A DNA stretch of 14,617 bases from an uncultured Eubacteriaceae bacterium (GCA_947565475.1 CANOGI010000023.1:1-14617), one strand, 5' to 3'. Numbered from the stretch's first letter, positions 6,811 to 13,495 are shown. A program made the numbers and translations. The notes: generated from the letters alone by a model not told the origin.

Positions 6811-6990
6811 TAGGAAGTCCCCTGCTTTTTAGGCGGGGAACTTACTCTTGTATTCAGGGGAGTGAAAGCCAGGTCGCAAGGGCGAGCGGCAAAACGAAGT
6901 TTTGCGACCAGCCTCGCCCTGAATACAAAGGCGAATACTTTCGCCGTCGGTTATGAGAATTTTTGTTATAAAAAAATTCTCGTAGTCTTG
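6804..6990 (+). repeat. Structured repeat, family C, copy C3 (longest interior)
   Basis: The outer ends are ACCGATA (6804) and GTCGGT (6947-6952). P1 pairs GTATTCAG (6850-6857) with CTGAATAC (6919-6926). P2 pairs GGCGAA (6930-6935) with TTCGCC (6940-6945). P3 pairs GAGAATTTTT (6955-6964) with AAAAATTCTC (6972-6981). The P1 loop holds an extra 60-base GC-rich domain with interleaved complementary segments. Confidence 0.78.
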
Positions 6991-7040
6991 AACTATAAAC
7001 AATGAACGGACAAGCTTTAGTAAAACTGACACATCAAGAA

Positions 7041-7274
7041 ATTATTTTAACGTGAGTTCGACAGAAATTTATAGTTGATGAAACCTTTTTTTATCGAAAA
7101 AAGGTTTCAAACCTCCTAAAAGGCTCTTTAAGCATAAAAACCTTGAGGCTCTGCCGAAAGTCGGCTTACGCCGCCCGCACTTCTTTGTGGCGCCTATTGA
7201 AAAGAGTTTGACAAAAACTTCTGAGCAAAACTACGTTTTGCTGTTATTTTTTATCGAACTCACGTTATTTTATT
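7041..7274 (+). repeat. MITE-like repeat, family D, copy D1 (234 bp)
   Basis: Terminal inverted repeats of 21 bases (7041-7061 and 7254-7274) share a perfect 13-base core, AACGTGAGTTCGA. A strong inner hairpin pairs GAAACCTTTTTT with AAAAAAGGTTTC near 7080-7108. The core AAGTCGGCTTACGCCGCCCG (7159) recurs in D2. The arm TCGAACTCACGTTA also occurs alone at about 11614. The whole stretch 6422-7324 holds only repeats; no gene is visible. Confidence 0.75.
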
Positions 7275-7324
7275 GTGTTCCGCTTAAAATTTCTCAGATT
7301 GCTGTAAGTTCTTTGGCTATAGTA

Positions 7325-7684
7325 TTAGTTTTTTCCTTTTTTAAAAATCTCTGAAATTCCCATTATAAATAAAAAACCACCGAAACATTTTCTTAAAATA
7401 TCAGCTTTCATATTTACCGCTAAAAGCGCTCCAGCTCCAGCTCCGATAAGCCCAAACAATATAATTTTAAAAAGTCCCTTTTTCTCAATGTTCCCGCTCT
7501 TGGCGTGGGTAAATAAAGCTATTATAGCTGTTGGTATAAAATAAATCAAATTGAAATTCTGCGCCATATGCTGTTCGTAGTCAAAAAAGACACTTAACGC
7601 AGGTATAAGAATTGTTCCGCCTCCAATTCCCATTCCGCTTATAATACCTGACAAAAAGCCTATGATTATGAGTAAAAATATCAT
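7325..7684 (-). CDS. Half-size TauE/SafE-family permease, second of a pair
   Basis: A 119-aa, very hydrophobic protein with about four membrane helices. It carries the family motif GIISGMGIGGGTILIPAL (residues 14-31) and the loop HMAQNFNLIYFIPTA. TauE/SafE (DUF81) proteins, usually about 250 aa with two such halves, export sulfite, sulfonates and related anions across the cytoplasmic membrane. Here each half is a separate gene. Its ATG overlaps the stop of the upstream half by four bases (ATGA), which points to translational coupling and a heterodimer. The substrate cannot be told from sequence. No clear terminator follows; repeat D1 does. The family is secure and the paired function is inferred. 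Confidence 0.85.
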   Translation of the reverse strand: MIFLLIIIGFLSGIISGMGIGGGTILIPALSVFFDYEQHMAQNFNLIYFIPTAIIALFTHAKSGNIEKKGLFKIILFGLIGAGAGALLAVNMKADILRKCFGGFLFIMGISEIFKKGKN

Positions 7685-8037
7685 AAAACCATTTTCACCG
7701 CCGCGGCAATCATAAACGCTCCAAATATTTTATGCAGCCATTTATCGGAAACTTTATTTAAAAGTTTTGCCCCGACAAATCCTCCAGCCATACCGCCCAA
7801 TGATACTGAAAGAACATTAAACCAATCTATTTGCCCGTTTTTAAGGTATATGAACATACTTAAAACGGACAGCGGCAGAATAATAGCTATAGCTGTGGCG
7901 TGCGCTTTATGAGGTTCTGTTTTTAAAAATCTTTCCATTGCCGGAACTACTATTGTTCCGCCACCGGAGCCGAAAAGACCATTGGCGAAGCCTGTCACAA
8001 TTCCTATCGCGGCAGAGATAAACCCTTTCTTTCCCAA
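7681..8037 (-). CDS. Half-size TauE/SafE-family permease, first of a pair
   Basis: A 118-aa membrane protein with about four helices and the motif GFANGLFGSGGGTIVVPAM near its N-terminus, then PHKAHATAIAIILPLSVLS and NGQIDW, as in the N-terminal halves of TauE/SafE permeases. The start is unusual. A GTG at 8046 is in frame but is part of the ribosome binding site GAGGTGA (8044-8050), so I choose the TTG at 8037, 6 bases downstream of it. It probably assembles with the overlapping second half to form one exporter. It could also be annotated as a split pseudogene, but both halves keep the motif and clean overlap, which argues for function. Confidence 0.85.
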   Translation of the reverse strand: MGKKGFISAAIGIVTGFANGLFGSGGGTIVVPAMERFLKTEPHKAHATAIAIILPLSVLSMFIYLKNGQIDWFNVLSVSLGGMAGGFVGAKLLNKVSDKWLHKIFGAFMIAAAVKMVL

Positions 8038-8081
8038 AGAAATCACCTCAAAAATATTTTGGCTGTATAAATGATTTTTAT

Positions 8082-8110
8082 ACTATACTTCTTTTTAAAC
8101 TTTACAGTAA
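8082..8110 (-). promoter_or_regulatory. Possible promoter of the TauE/SafE pair
   Basis: On the minus strand a good -10 TATAGT (8082-8087) has a poor -35 TTACTG (8105-8110) at 17 bases. It is the best candidate between the terminator at 8176 and the gene start. Confidence 0.35.
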
Positions 8111-8168
8111 TTCCCGCTGATGGAGAAAAAATATTTTTCTCTTATGAAGTTTTAGAGATTACACAGTT

Positions 8169-8210
8169 AAAAAAAGGGGGTGTGAAAAATTCATTTTTTC
8201 ACACCCCCTT
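8169..8210 (-). terminator. Intrinsic terminator, minus strand, identical to the leuA terminator
   Basis: A 14-bp stem (8176-8189 with 8195-8208) is followed on the minus strand by seven T (8175-8169). It probably ends the chemotaxis receptor transcript, about 290 bases after its stop. Forty bases are identical to 2580-2619 read on the other strand. Confidence 0.85.
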
Positions 8211-8249
8211 TAGTAAAAGATTTTTTACTATTCATTTATAGATACTAAA

Positions 8250-8450
8250 GGAAACACCGACAAATTAAAAATAAAAATAATTTTAGCGAAAGCGGGCGAA
8301 TAGTCAGTGCTTTTGCTACGCAAAAGTCGGCTAAAAGCCGCCCGCACATCTTTGCGGCACCTATTTAGCGTAAGTGTGGGATTTTTAATCCCACTTAAAC
8401 GAAAACGCTTTTTTGTTAGGAGCGTATTATTAGTAAAATTATTTTTATTT
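8250..8450 (+). repeat. MITE-like repeat, family D, copy D2, with family E left flank
   Basis: Perfect 17-base terminal inverted repeats, AAATAAAAATAATTTTA, lie at 8269-8285 and 8434-8450. The core AAGTCGGCTAAAAGCCGCCC and the following GCACATCTTTGCGGCACCTA match D1 at roughly three of four bases. An inner hairpin, GTGGGATT/AATCCCAC, lies near 8376-8394. The left flank 8250-8268 repeats 5999-6017. No gene is present between 8051 and 8503. Confidence 0.72.
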
Positions 8451-8503
8451 CCTCTTTGCGTGGTGCTTTCTTAAAACTGACACTCTGTTCTTTTACGTTT
8501 TTA

Positions 8504-10240
8504 CTAATCTTCTTTGATTTTAAACCGTTTAACCAAATTCCTTAAAAGCTGCGCTTGGTTTGACAATTCCTCGCTTGCCGCGGCGCTCTCCTCTGAAGTA
8601 GCTGAATTAGTATGCACCACGCTGGAAATTTGATCAATTCCCTGTGTTACCTGTGAGATAGCCGACGCCTGTTCCTGAGACGCTTTGGAAATATCTTGAA
8701 CCAGTTTTGACGATTCTTTGTAGGAAAGAACAACACGGTCAAGTGACTCAGCGGTCTGATTGGCTATATCGGTGCCCTCTTGTACAGATTGAATAGTCGC
8801 TTTAATGAGAGATGATGTATCATGGGAAGCCTCGGCTGATTTGCTTGCCAGATTACGAACCTCATCGGCGACAACAGCGAATCCTCTTCCCTCATAGCCG
8901 GCGCGCGCCGCCTCAACCGCCGCGTTTAACGATAGTATATTGGTCTGAAAAGCAATATCCTCAATGGTCTTGATAATTTTACTGATTTCAGAAGAGGAAT
9001 TGTTAATTTGATTCATAGCGGTAATCATATGCATCATTTGCTTTTTACCGGCTTCCAGCTCTGTCACGGTAGCCAATGCCTGATCGCTGGTTTGTTTCGC
9101 GTTTTCCGCGGTATTCGCGACATGATTGTTTATTTCATTTATAGTGACAGCCAGTTCCTCAAGAGCTGACGCTTGTTCTGTAGTTCCCTGGGCAAGAGCC
9201 TGAGCGCCGTTTGACATCTGTTCTGAGCCGGTTGCCACCTCTTGCGCGCTAATACTTAAATTTTTAAAAGTATCATTTAGTTTATATATAGTATGCTGGA
9301 ATGATTCTTTAATTGGAGCGAAATCCCCCACATATTCCATTTTTATGTCAAATCTAAGATTTCCTTTATCAAGTTCCGCTAAGGACTCGGATATATCCTT
9401 GATATAATCCCGCCATGTCTGAACTGTATTTGCCAGTGCGTGAGTCAAGTCTCCAATCTCATCTTTCGCCTTGAATTCTTCTACTTTATCGCTGAGATTT
9501 CCTCGGCTGAGTTCAACCAGACGTTTTGACGCCGCTTTAATAGGATCCGCCATTTTTTTTGCTATTATAGAAATAACGATAATACCAATTATAAAAATAA
9601 TCACACCGAAAGAGCATGTAGTCAATATTGCCTCAAAACAAGCTTTATTAGCCGCGTCAAGCTCTTCTTGTATAATGGGGAGCATATCTTCCTCGTAATT
9701 TCCTGTTCCGATATACCAGCCATAAGGCGCAAATTTTTTAACATAGCCTCTTTTAGCCTTAGCCTCAGATTCTCCCGATTTGGCGAAGTAAAAATCTATA
9801 AAATCTCCATCAGGTTTATCTCCGGCGGAAATAGTATCCCGCACAAAGTAATTTCCCATTTCATCTTGTGTGTTATAACGGTTGGTTCCTTCCACATCTG
9901 GATTAATATGTACAGCGTTAGTCCCGTCTGCCATGTCTGCCCAAAAATAACCTGTTCCATTGTTGTATCTGGTGGTTCGGACAATATATTTAGCGTTTTC
10001 AATGGCTTTTTCCTCGGTAATCTCACCGCCCTGATACTTATCGTATTCCGCCTGCAACACTCCAATCATACACTCTACCTGACTTTTAATAATCTGATCC
10101 AGCTTTTCTTTCTCAGCCTCAATAGTTTTGTCATAGGCTCTTTGCAGAGTCAAATAAGCCAGAGTCGAAATCAACAATACTGTCAAAAAGATAAGGATAC
10201 CCATACTTAGAATCAATTTCCCGCGTAACTTCAGCTTCAT
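8504..10240 (-). CDS. Methyl-accepting chemotaxis protein with sCache sensor
   Basis: A 578-aa transmembrane receptor that signals to CheA/CheW and so to the flagellar motor. The order is: membrane helix 9-31; extracellular single-Cache domain about 36-195 (GYFWADMADG, VHINPDVEGTN, APYGWYIGTG), a type that often binds small organic acids or amino acids; membrane helix about 203-227; HAMP about 228-285; a second HAMP-like segment with LDKGNLRFDI...GDFAPIKE at 290-325; and a signalling domain with the highly conserved tip EDIAFQTNILSLNAAVEAAR at 427-446, then GFAVVADEVRNLA. The C-terminus lacks a CheR-binding pentapeptide. GGGAG lies about 10 bases before the start. No chemotaxis operon adjoins it, so it is an orphan receptor; the ligand is unknown. 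Confidence 0.96.
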   Translation of the reverse strand: MKLKLRGKLILSMGILIFLTVLLISTLAYLTLQRAYDKTIEAEKEKLDQIIKSQVECMIGVLQAEYDKYQGGEITEEKAIENAKYIVRTTRYNNGTGYFWADMADGTNAVHINPDVEGTNRYNTQDEMGNYFVRDTISAGDKPDGDFIDFYFAKSGESEAKAKRGYVKKFAPYGWYIGTGNYEEDMLPIIQEELDAANKACFEAILTTCSFGVIIFIIGIIVISIIAKKMADPIKAASKRLVELSRGNLSDKVEEFKAKDEIGDLTHALANTVQTWRDYIKDISESLAELDKGNLRFDIKMEYVGDFAPIKESFQHTIYKLNDTFKNLSISAQEVATGSEQMSNGAQALAQGTTEQASALEELAVTINEINNHVANTAENAKQTSDQALATVTELEAGKKQMMHMITAMNQINNSSSEISKIIKTIEDIAFQTNILSLNAAVEAARAGYEGRGFAVVADEVRNLASKSAEASHDTSSLIKATIQSVQEGTDIANQTAESLDRVVLSYKESSKLVQDISKASQEQASAISQVTQGIDQISSVVHTNSATSEESAAASEELSNQAQLLRNLVKRFKIKED

Positions 10241-10289
10241 TGTAAAAAACTCCCTTCGTAATTAAGGACAACTTTTATTATTTTTCAAC

Positions 10290-10372
10290 AAAAGCAGTCA
10301 AAAAATGGTATTAAAAAAAATATGACTGCTTTTCGATTATTTTTCAACAGAAAATAATCGAAAAACAGTCAT
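10290..10372 (-). terminator. Leader hairpin with U-tract, upstream of the chemotaxis receptor
   Basis: A 22-bp stem with one mismatch pairs 10351-10372 with 10322-10343 (loop 10344-10350). On the minus strand it is followed by ATATTTTTTTT, the shape of an intrinsic terminator, about 80 bases before the receptor start and only a few bases after its likely transcription start. A further segment TGACTGCTTT (10291-10300 on the minus strand) can pair with the second arm in an alternative fold. The motif TGTTGAAAAATAAT occurs in both halves, so the arrangement may come from a partial duplication. Confidence 0.6.
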
Positions 10373-10382
10373 CATCATCTTT

Positions 10383-10411
10383 ATTATAATATATAATACT
10401 AAAAAAGTCTA
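10383..10411 (-). promoter_or_regulatory. Promoter of the chemotaxis receptor
   Basis: On the minus strand, TAGACT (10406-10411) and TATAAT (10383-10388) are 17 bases apart. The start would be near 10376, at the foot of the leader hairpin. Confidence 0.55.
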
Positions 10412-10429
10412 TAACATATTACTTTTTTA

Positions 10430-10474
10430 GTAAAAATTAATTGCCGTGTTTTTTTACGGAAATTAATTTTTTCT
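10430..10474. repeat. Inverted repeat between divergent genes
   Basis: AAAAATTAATT-CCGT and ACGG-AATTAATTTTT are inverted around a T-rich loop, with one mismatch. It ends in a T run on the plus strand. It may be a terminator or an insulator in the 420-base gap between the receptor and the XRE gene; nothing else shows a function. Confidence 0.45.
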
Positions 10475-10576
10475 CCGCTTTTTAGTTCGTGTTAAAAATT
10501 TTATAAACTGCTATAGTATGAATAGGGTATTACTCATTGAAAATTATTATAGAAAAGGATTTTATTATTTAATGAA

Positions 10577-10594
10577 AACCGTTTTTTAATGGTT
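10577..10594. promoter_or_regulatory. Possible operator upstream of the XRE gene
   Basis: AACCGTT and AATGGTT form a 7-base imperfect dyad with a 4-base centre. Autoregulation through such a dyad is common for XRE regulators, but this one is only a candidate. Confidence 0.25.
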
Positions 10595-10681
10595 AATATA
10601 CCACGTCTAATACATCATTTTAATAATAATTATAAATAAGTAAAATTATATTAGTTAGTAATGTGTTTTGGTGGTGAAATT

Positions 10682-11065
10682 TTGGGGATAAAGAGCAAGA
10701 AAGAAATTAATATTGAAATAGGTAAAAATATAAGAAATTATCGTGAAAGGGCAGGATATTCTAGAGAAAAATTTTCGGAAATTATAGGAATATCTCCTCG
10801 CTTTTTAGCTGATGTTGAAACGGGTTTTGTTGGTATTTCTGTTAAAAATCTTAAGAGGATATGTGAAATATTGGGGATTTCAAGCGATAGATTGCTTTGG
10901 AAAAATGAGAATAAACTAAGCTTAGATGAAAGAATAGCGCATATAGAACCTAAATATTTTCAAATTGTTGAGGAAATTATACAGAAACAATTAGAATTTA
11001 TAGCGATTTCCAATACAAATAGCGTATCTTCTTTAAAAGATATATTAAATAAAAAGGAGAAATAA
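10682..11065 (+). CDS. XRE-family DNA-binding regulator
   Basis: A 127-aa protein from the TTG at 10682, which follows GGTGGTG (10670-10676) at a suitable distance. The ATG at 10661 is also in frame and would add seven residues, but has no ribosome binding site. Residues about 10-70 form a Cro/C1-type helix-turn-helix: IGKNIRNYRERAGYSREKFS, IIGISPRFLADVETG (recognition helix region), VKNLKRICEILGISSDRLLW. The C-terminal 55 residues are helical and may dimerise. Three bases separate its stop from the SLOG gene, whose ribosome binding site GGAGA lies in its last codons, so both are made from one message. It probably controls its own operon; its targets are unknown. Confidence 0.85.
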   Translation: MGIKSKKEINIEIGKNIRNYRERAGYSREKFSEIIGISPRFLADVETGFVGISVKNLKRICEILGISSDRLLWKNENKLSLDERIAHIEPKYFQIVEEIIQKQLEFIAISNTNSVSSLKDILNKKEK

Positions 11066-11068
11066 TAT

Positions 11069-11572
11069 ATGGAGGAAAAAAATAAATCTGTATGTTTTAC
11101 TGGACACAGAAAAATAAGGAAGAAGGATACCTTATTAGAGTATAATCTTTATAAGAATATTGAAAATTTGATAATGAAAGGCTTTATTTATTTTTACGCC
11201 GGCGGGGCGAAAGGATTTGACGCTTTAGCCTCAAAAGCTGTTATTAAGTTAAAGGAAAAGTATTCTTACATACAGCTTATATTAGTTTTACCTTTTTATG
11301 ATCAATTTAGAAAAGAAAATAACTGGAGCTTTGAGGAGATAAAAGAATATAAGGAATTGAGAAAACAGGCTTTAAAAGTTATCTATATTCAAGAGGATTA
11401 TTCTATAGGCTGTTATTACAAAAGAAACAGACGTTTAGTAGATTTATCAAGCGTATGTGTATGCTATAAATACAAAAACCACGGCGGAACGGCGTATACT
11501 GTTGAGTACGCCGAGAGGCGGGGTTTAAAGATAGTAAGTCTTGAGGTGAGAGAGGGCAGTGAAATTATTTAA
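11069..11572 (+). CDS. SLOG-family protein, YpsA-like (DUF1273)
   Basis: A 167-aa cytosolic protein. The N-terminal CFTGHRKI (9-16), the glycine loop YAGGAKGFD (43-51), LPFYDQF (74-80), the KRNRRLVDLSSVCVCY stretch (118-133) and GGTAYTVEYA (139-148) are the successive motifs of the YpsA-type SLOG fold. This is a Rossmann-like fold thought to bind nucleotides or nucleotide-derived signals; B. subtilis YpsA is linked to cell division and stress. It is translated with the XRE regulator. The C-terminus after KIVSLEV is short. Its ligand and action are not shown by sequence; roles in stress or in phage response are inference from the family. Confidence 0.88.
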   Translation: MEEKNKSVCFTGHRKIRKKDTLLEYNLYKNIENLIMKGFIYFYAGGAKGFDALASKAVIKLKEKYSYIQLILVLPFYDQFRKENNWSFEEIKEYKELRKQALKVIYIQEDYSIGCYYKRNRRLVDLSSVCVCYKYKNHGGTAYTVEYAERRGLKIVSLEVREGSEII

Positions 11573-11599
11573 CAGAATAAGAGAAGTCCTCCTTGTTTC

Positions 11600-11632
11600 G
11601 CACAAAAGTTTTTGTCGAACTCACGTTAATAA
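11600..11632 (+). repeat. Solo end of a family D repeat
   Basis: CACAAAAGTTTTTGTCGAAC followed by TCACGTTAATAAAAC contains the D1 terminal core TCGAACTCACGTT, with no partner arm nearby. Confidence 0.5.
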
Positions 11633-11667
11633 AACAAGTTTGATGACCGCAAATGTTAAGGAATGTA

Positions 11668-11830
11668 TATAGTCAAACTACTTGAAAATGAACAAGTTTG
11701 ACGGTTTAAAATTCTTTTTACTACGTTAGCGTCAGTTGGTATAGGCTTTGGACTATATTTTTCTTCCGCTGTCTCGCGAAAATAATTTTAATTTTGTCTC
11801 CTTTTGTTTATTTTCAAGTAGTTGACTATA
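11668..11830 (+). repeat. MITE-like repeat, family A, copy A3 (163 bp)
   Basis: The ends TATAGTCAAACTACTTGAAA (11668) and TTTTCAAGTAGTTGACTATA (11811-11830) are near-perfect inverses. The centre GCGTCAGTTGGTATAGGCTT ... GCTGTCTCGCGAAAATAATT matches A2 and A1. Relative to A2, both arms carry a matching T-to-G/A-to-C change. Confidence 0.82.
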
Positions 11831-11917
11831 AAAGACACTAAAAATAGTTTTTTAAATTTAAAATTTCCGTTATAGTGTTATTTTGAATTATACGGCATTT
11901 CCTTAGTAAACAGATAT

Positions 11918-12014
11918 TAGACTTCTTTCGAAACTATACGACAATTCAAAAAAAAGCAAGAAAAAATTTCTTATTATGGAATTGCCGCATAAGCACAGTT
12001 TCGAAAGAAGTCTA
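11918..12014. repeat. Long hairpin with 18-bp perfect arms next to the spoIVA stop
   Basis: TAGACTTCTTTCGAAACT (11918-11935) is the exact inverse of 11997-12014. Inside it, ATACGACAATTC (11936-11947) opposes GAATTGCCGCAT with two mismatches. The spoIVA stop is two bases from the right arm, so it may serve as a terminator or processing site for spoIVA, but the loop is long and no T-run follows the stem. Its shape also fits a small mobile repeat of about 97 bases. Confidence 0.6.
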
Positions 12015-12016
12015 TT

Positions 12017-13495
12017 TTATAAAATTATACAAATGAGTCCGCCGTTTCCTTCGTTTATTATTTTTTGCAGGGTTTCCTGTAATTTTATTCTCGCGTCTTC
12101 CGGCATCTGATAAAGTTTTGTACTCAATCCCTCGTTTACCAAATCATGAAGGGATTTTCCGAATATATTATATTCCCAGATTTTTGATTTATCATTCTCA
12201 TACTGTTCTTTAAGATAATTGGCGAGCTCGTTGCTCTGTTCCTCGCTTCCGACTATAGGGGCGACTTCTGTTTCTATATCAGCTCGTATCAAATGTATAC
12301 TCGGCGCGGAGGCTTTCATTTTTACCCCGTATTTTGAGCCGTGTTTTATTATCTCGGGCTTTTCAAGCTGCATTTCCTCCAAAAGAGGCGTAACTACTCC
12401 GTAACCTTTTGTCTTTACTTCCTCAAGGGCGTATTTTACTTTATCATATTCTTTTTTCGCGTCGGCAAGAATTTTAATAGTCGAGATTAATTTGTAATCC
12501 CCGTCTATATCAAGCCCTGTAGTTTCACTTAATACATTATAAAACAAGCTGTCGTTTACGGAAATTTCTATACTCGCTGTTCCCTCTCCGGGGTTTATCG
12601 CCTCAACATAACTTTTCTTTATATGCTCGTTTTCTGAGAATATTGAGAGCGAGTCCCCTATTTCCCTTAATTTTGATATTTGTTTTAAAAATTCTTTAGC
12701 CGATTTTATTAACAGCTGTTTAAGCCAGTGATTTATATTTAATGTTTCTATCCATTTGGGCAGGTTTATATGTATCTCAAGAACGGGAAACTCATACAGG
12801 ACTTTTTCTAAAATGTCCGTTATGTCCTCGGTTTTTAACTGAGCGCAATTTACCGCTATTACAGGGACTTTATATTTCTCAGCCATTTTGTTTTTTAATT
12901 CTTCTGTCTCGTTAGCGTAGGGCTTTGTTGTGTTTAAAAGAACCACGAAAGGCTTATTTAAAGCTTTTAACTCATTTATTACTCTTTGTTCGGGGATTAT
13001 GTACGAGCTTCTCTCAATATCCGTTATTGAGCCGTCTGTGGTTACGACAATACCTATTGTCGAGTGATTTGTGATTACTTTTTTCGTTCCAATCTCCGCC
13101 GCCTCGGCGAAAGGAATTTTTTTATCAGACCAGGGGGTGTTTACCATTCGAGGTTTGTCGCCGTCAAGGTGCCCCGTCGCCCCCGCCACAAGATAGCCTA
13201 CACAGTCTATCATACGCATTTTAAATTTTAAATTATTATTTATTGTGAGTTCTACAGCTTCATTTGGTATAAATTTAGGTTCTGTCGTCATTATTGTTTT
13301 TCCGGCGGCGCTTTGAGGAAGCTCATCTTTCGCCCGTTCTTTATCATGGCTGTCGGATATATTCGGCAATACCATCAAATCCATAAATCTTTTTATAAAT
13401 GTGGATTTTCCGCTTCTTACAGGACCTACGACGCCTATATATATATCGCCGTTTGTTCTTTCTGATATATTTTTGCAAATATCATAATTCTCCAT
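12017..13495 (-). CDS. spoIVA: Stage IV sporulation protein A, spore coat ATPase
   Basis: SpoIVA hydrolyses ATP and polymerises on the forespore surface to form the base layer of the spore coat. At 492 aa it has the family's length. The N-terminal GTPase-like domain has Walker A GPVRSGKST (24-32, K30), the sensor threonines T70-T71 in KTIMTTEPKFIP, D97 in MRMIDCVGY and the unusual TKPY in place of NKxD. The middle domain follows, and the C-terminus ends NGGLICIIL, the part that anchors the protein to the membrane via SpoVM in B. subtilis. AGGAGGT lies 6 bases upstream of the ATG. It stands alone, divergent from the Asp23 gene, and is expected to be made in the mother cell under SigE. Confidence 0.98.
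   Translation of the reverse strand: MENYDICKNISERTNGDIYIGVVGPVRSGKSTFIKRFMDLMVLPNISDSHDKERAKDELPQSAAGKTIMTTEPKFIPNEAVELTINNNLKFKMRMIDCVGYLVAGATGHLDGDKPRMVNTPWSDKKIPFAEAAEIGTKKVITNHSTIGIVVTTDGSITDIERSSYIIPEQRVINELKALNKPFVVLLNTTKPYANETEELKNKMAEKYKVPVIAVNCAQLKTEDITDILEKVLYEFPVLEIHINLPKWIETLNINHWLKQLLIKSAKEFLKQISKLREIGDSLSIFSENEHIKKSYVEAINPGEGTASIEISVNDSLFYNVLSETTGLDIDGDYKLISTIKILADAKKEYDKVKYALEEVKTKGYGVVTPLLEEMQLEKPEIIKHGSKYGVKMKASAPSIHLIRADIETEVAPIVGSEEQSNELANYLKEQYENDKSKIWEYNIFGKSLHDLVNEGLSTKLYQMPEDARIKLQETLQKIINEGNGGLICIIL

Noticed and set aside
6829..7032. Minus-strand reading frame of 67 codons
   Set aside because: It is an artefact of the hairpins of C3, with no ribosome binding site.
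6474..7274. Possible CRISPR array or tandem repeat array
   Set aside because: The repeats are different families with terminal inverted repeats, not short identical units with even spacers, and no cas gene is near.
9471..10210. Plus-strand reading frames of 75 and 180 codons
   Set aside because: They are shadows on the opposite strand of the chemotaxis receptor gene, which has full domain support.
10241..10660. Possible c-di-GMP riboswitch before the chemotaxis receptor
   Set aside because: The conserved GEMM core and tetraloop-receptor features could not be found on the minus strand; only AT-rich hairpins are present.
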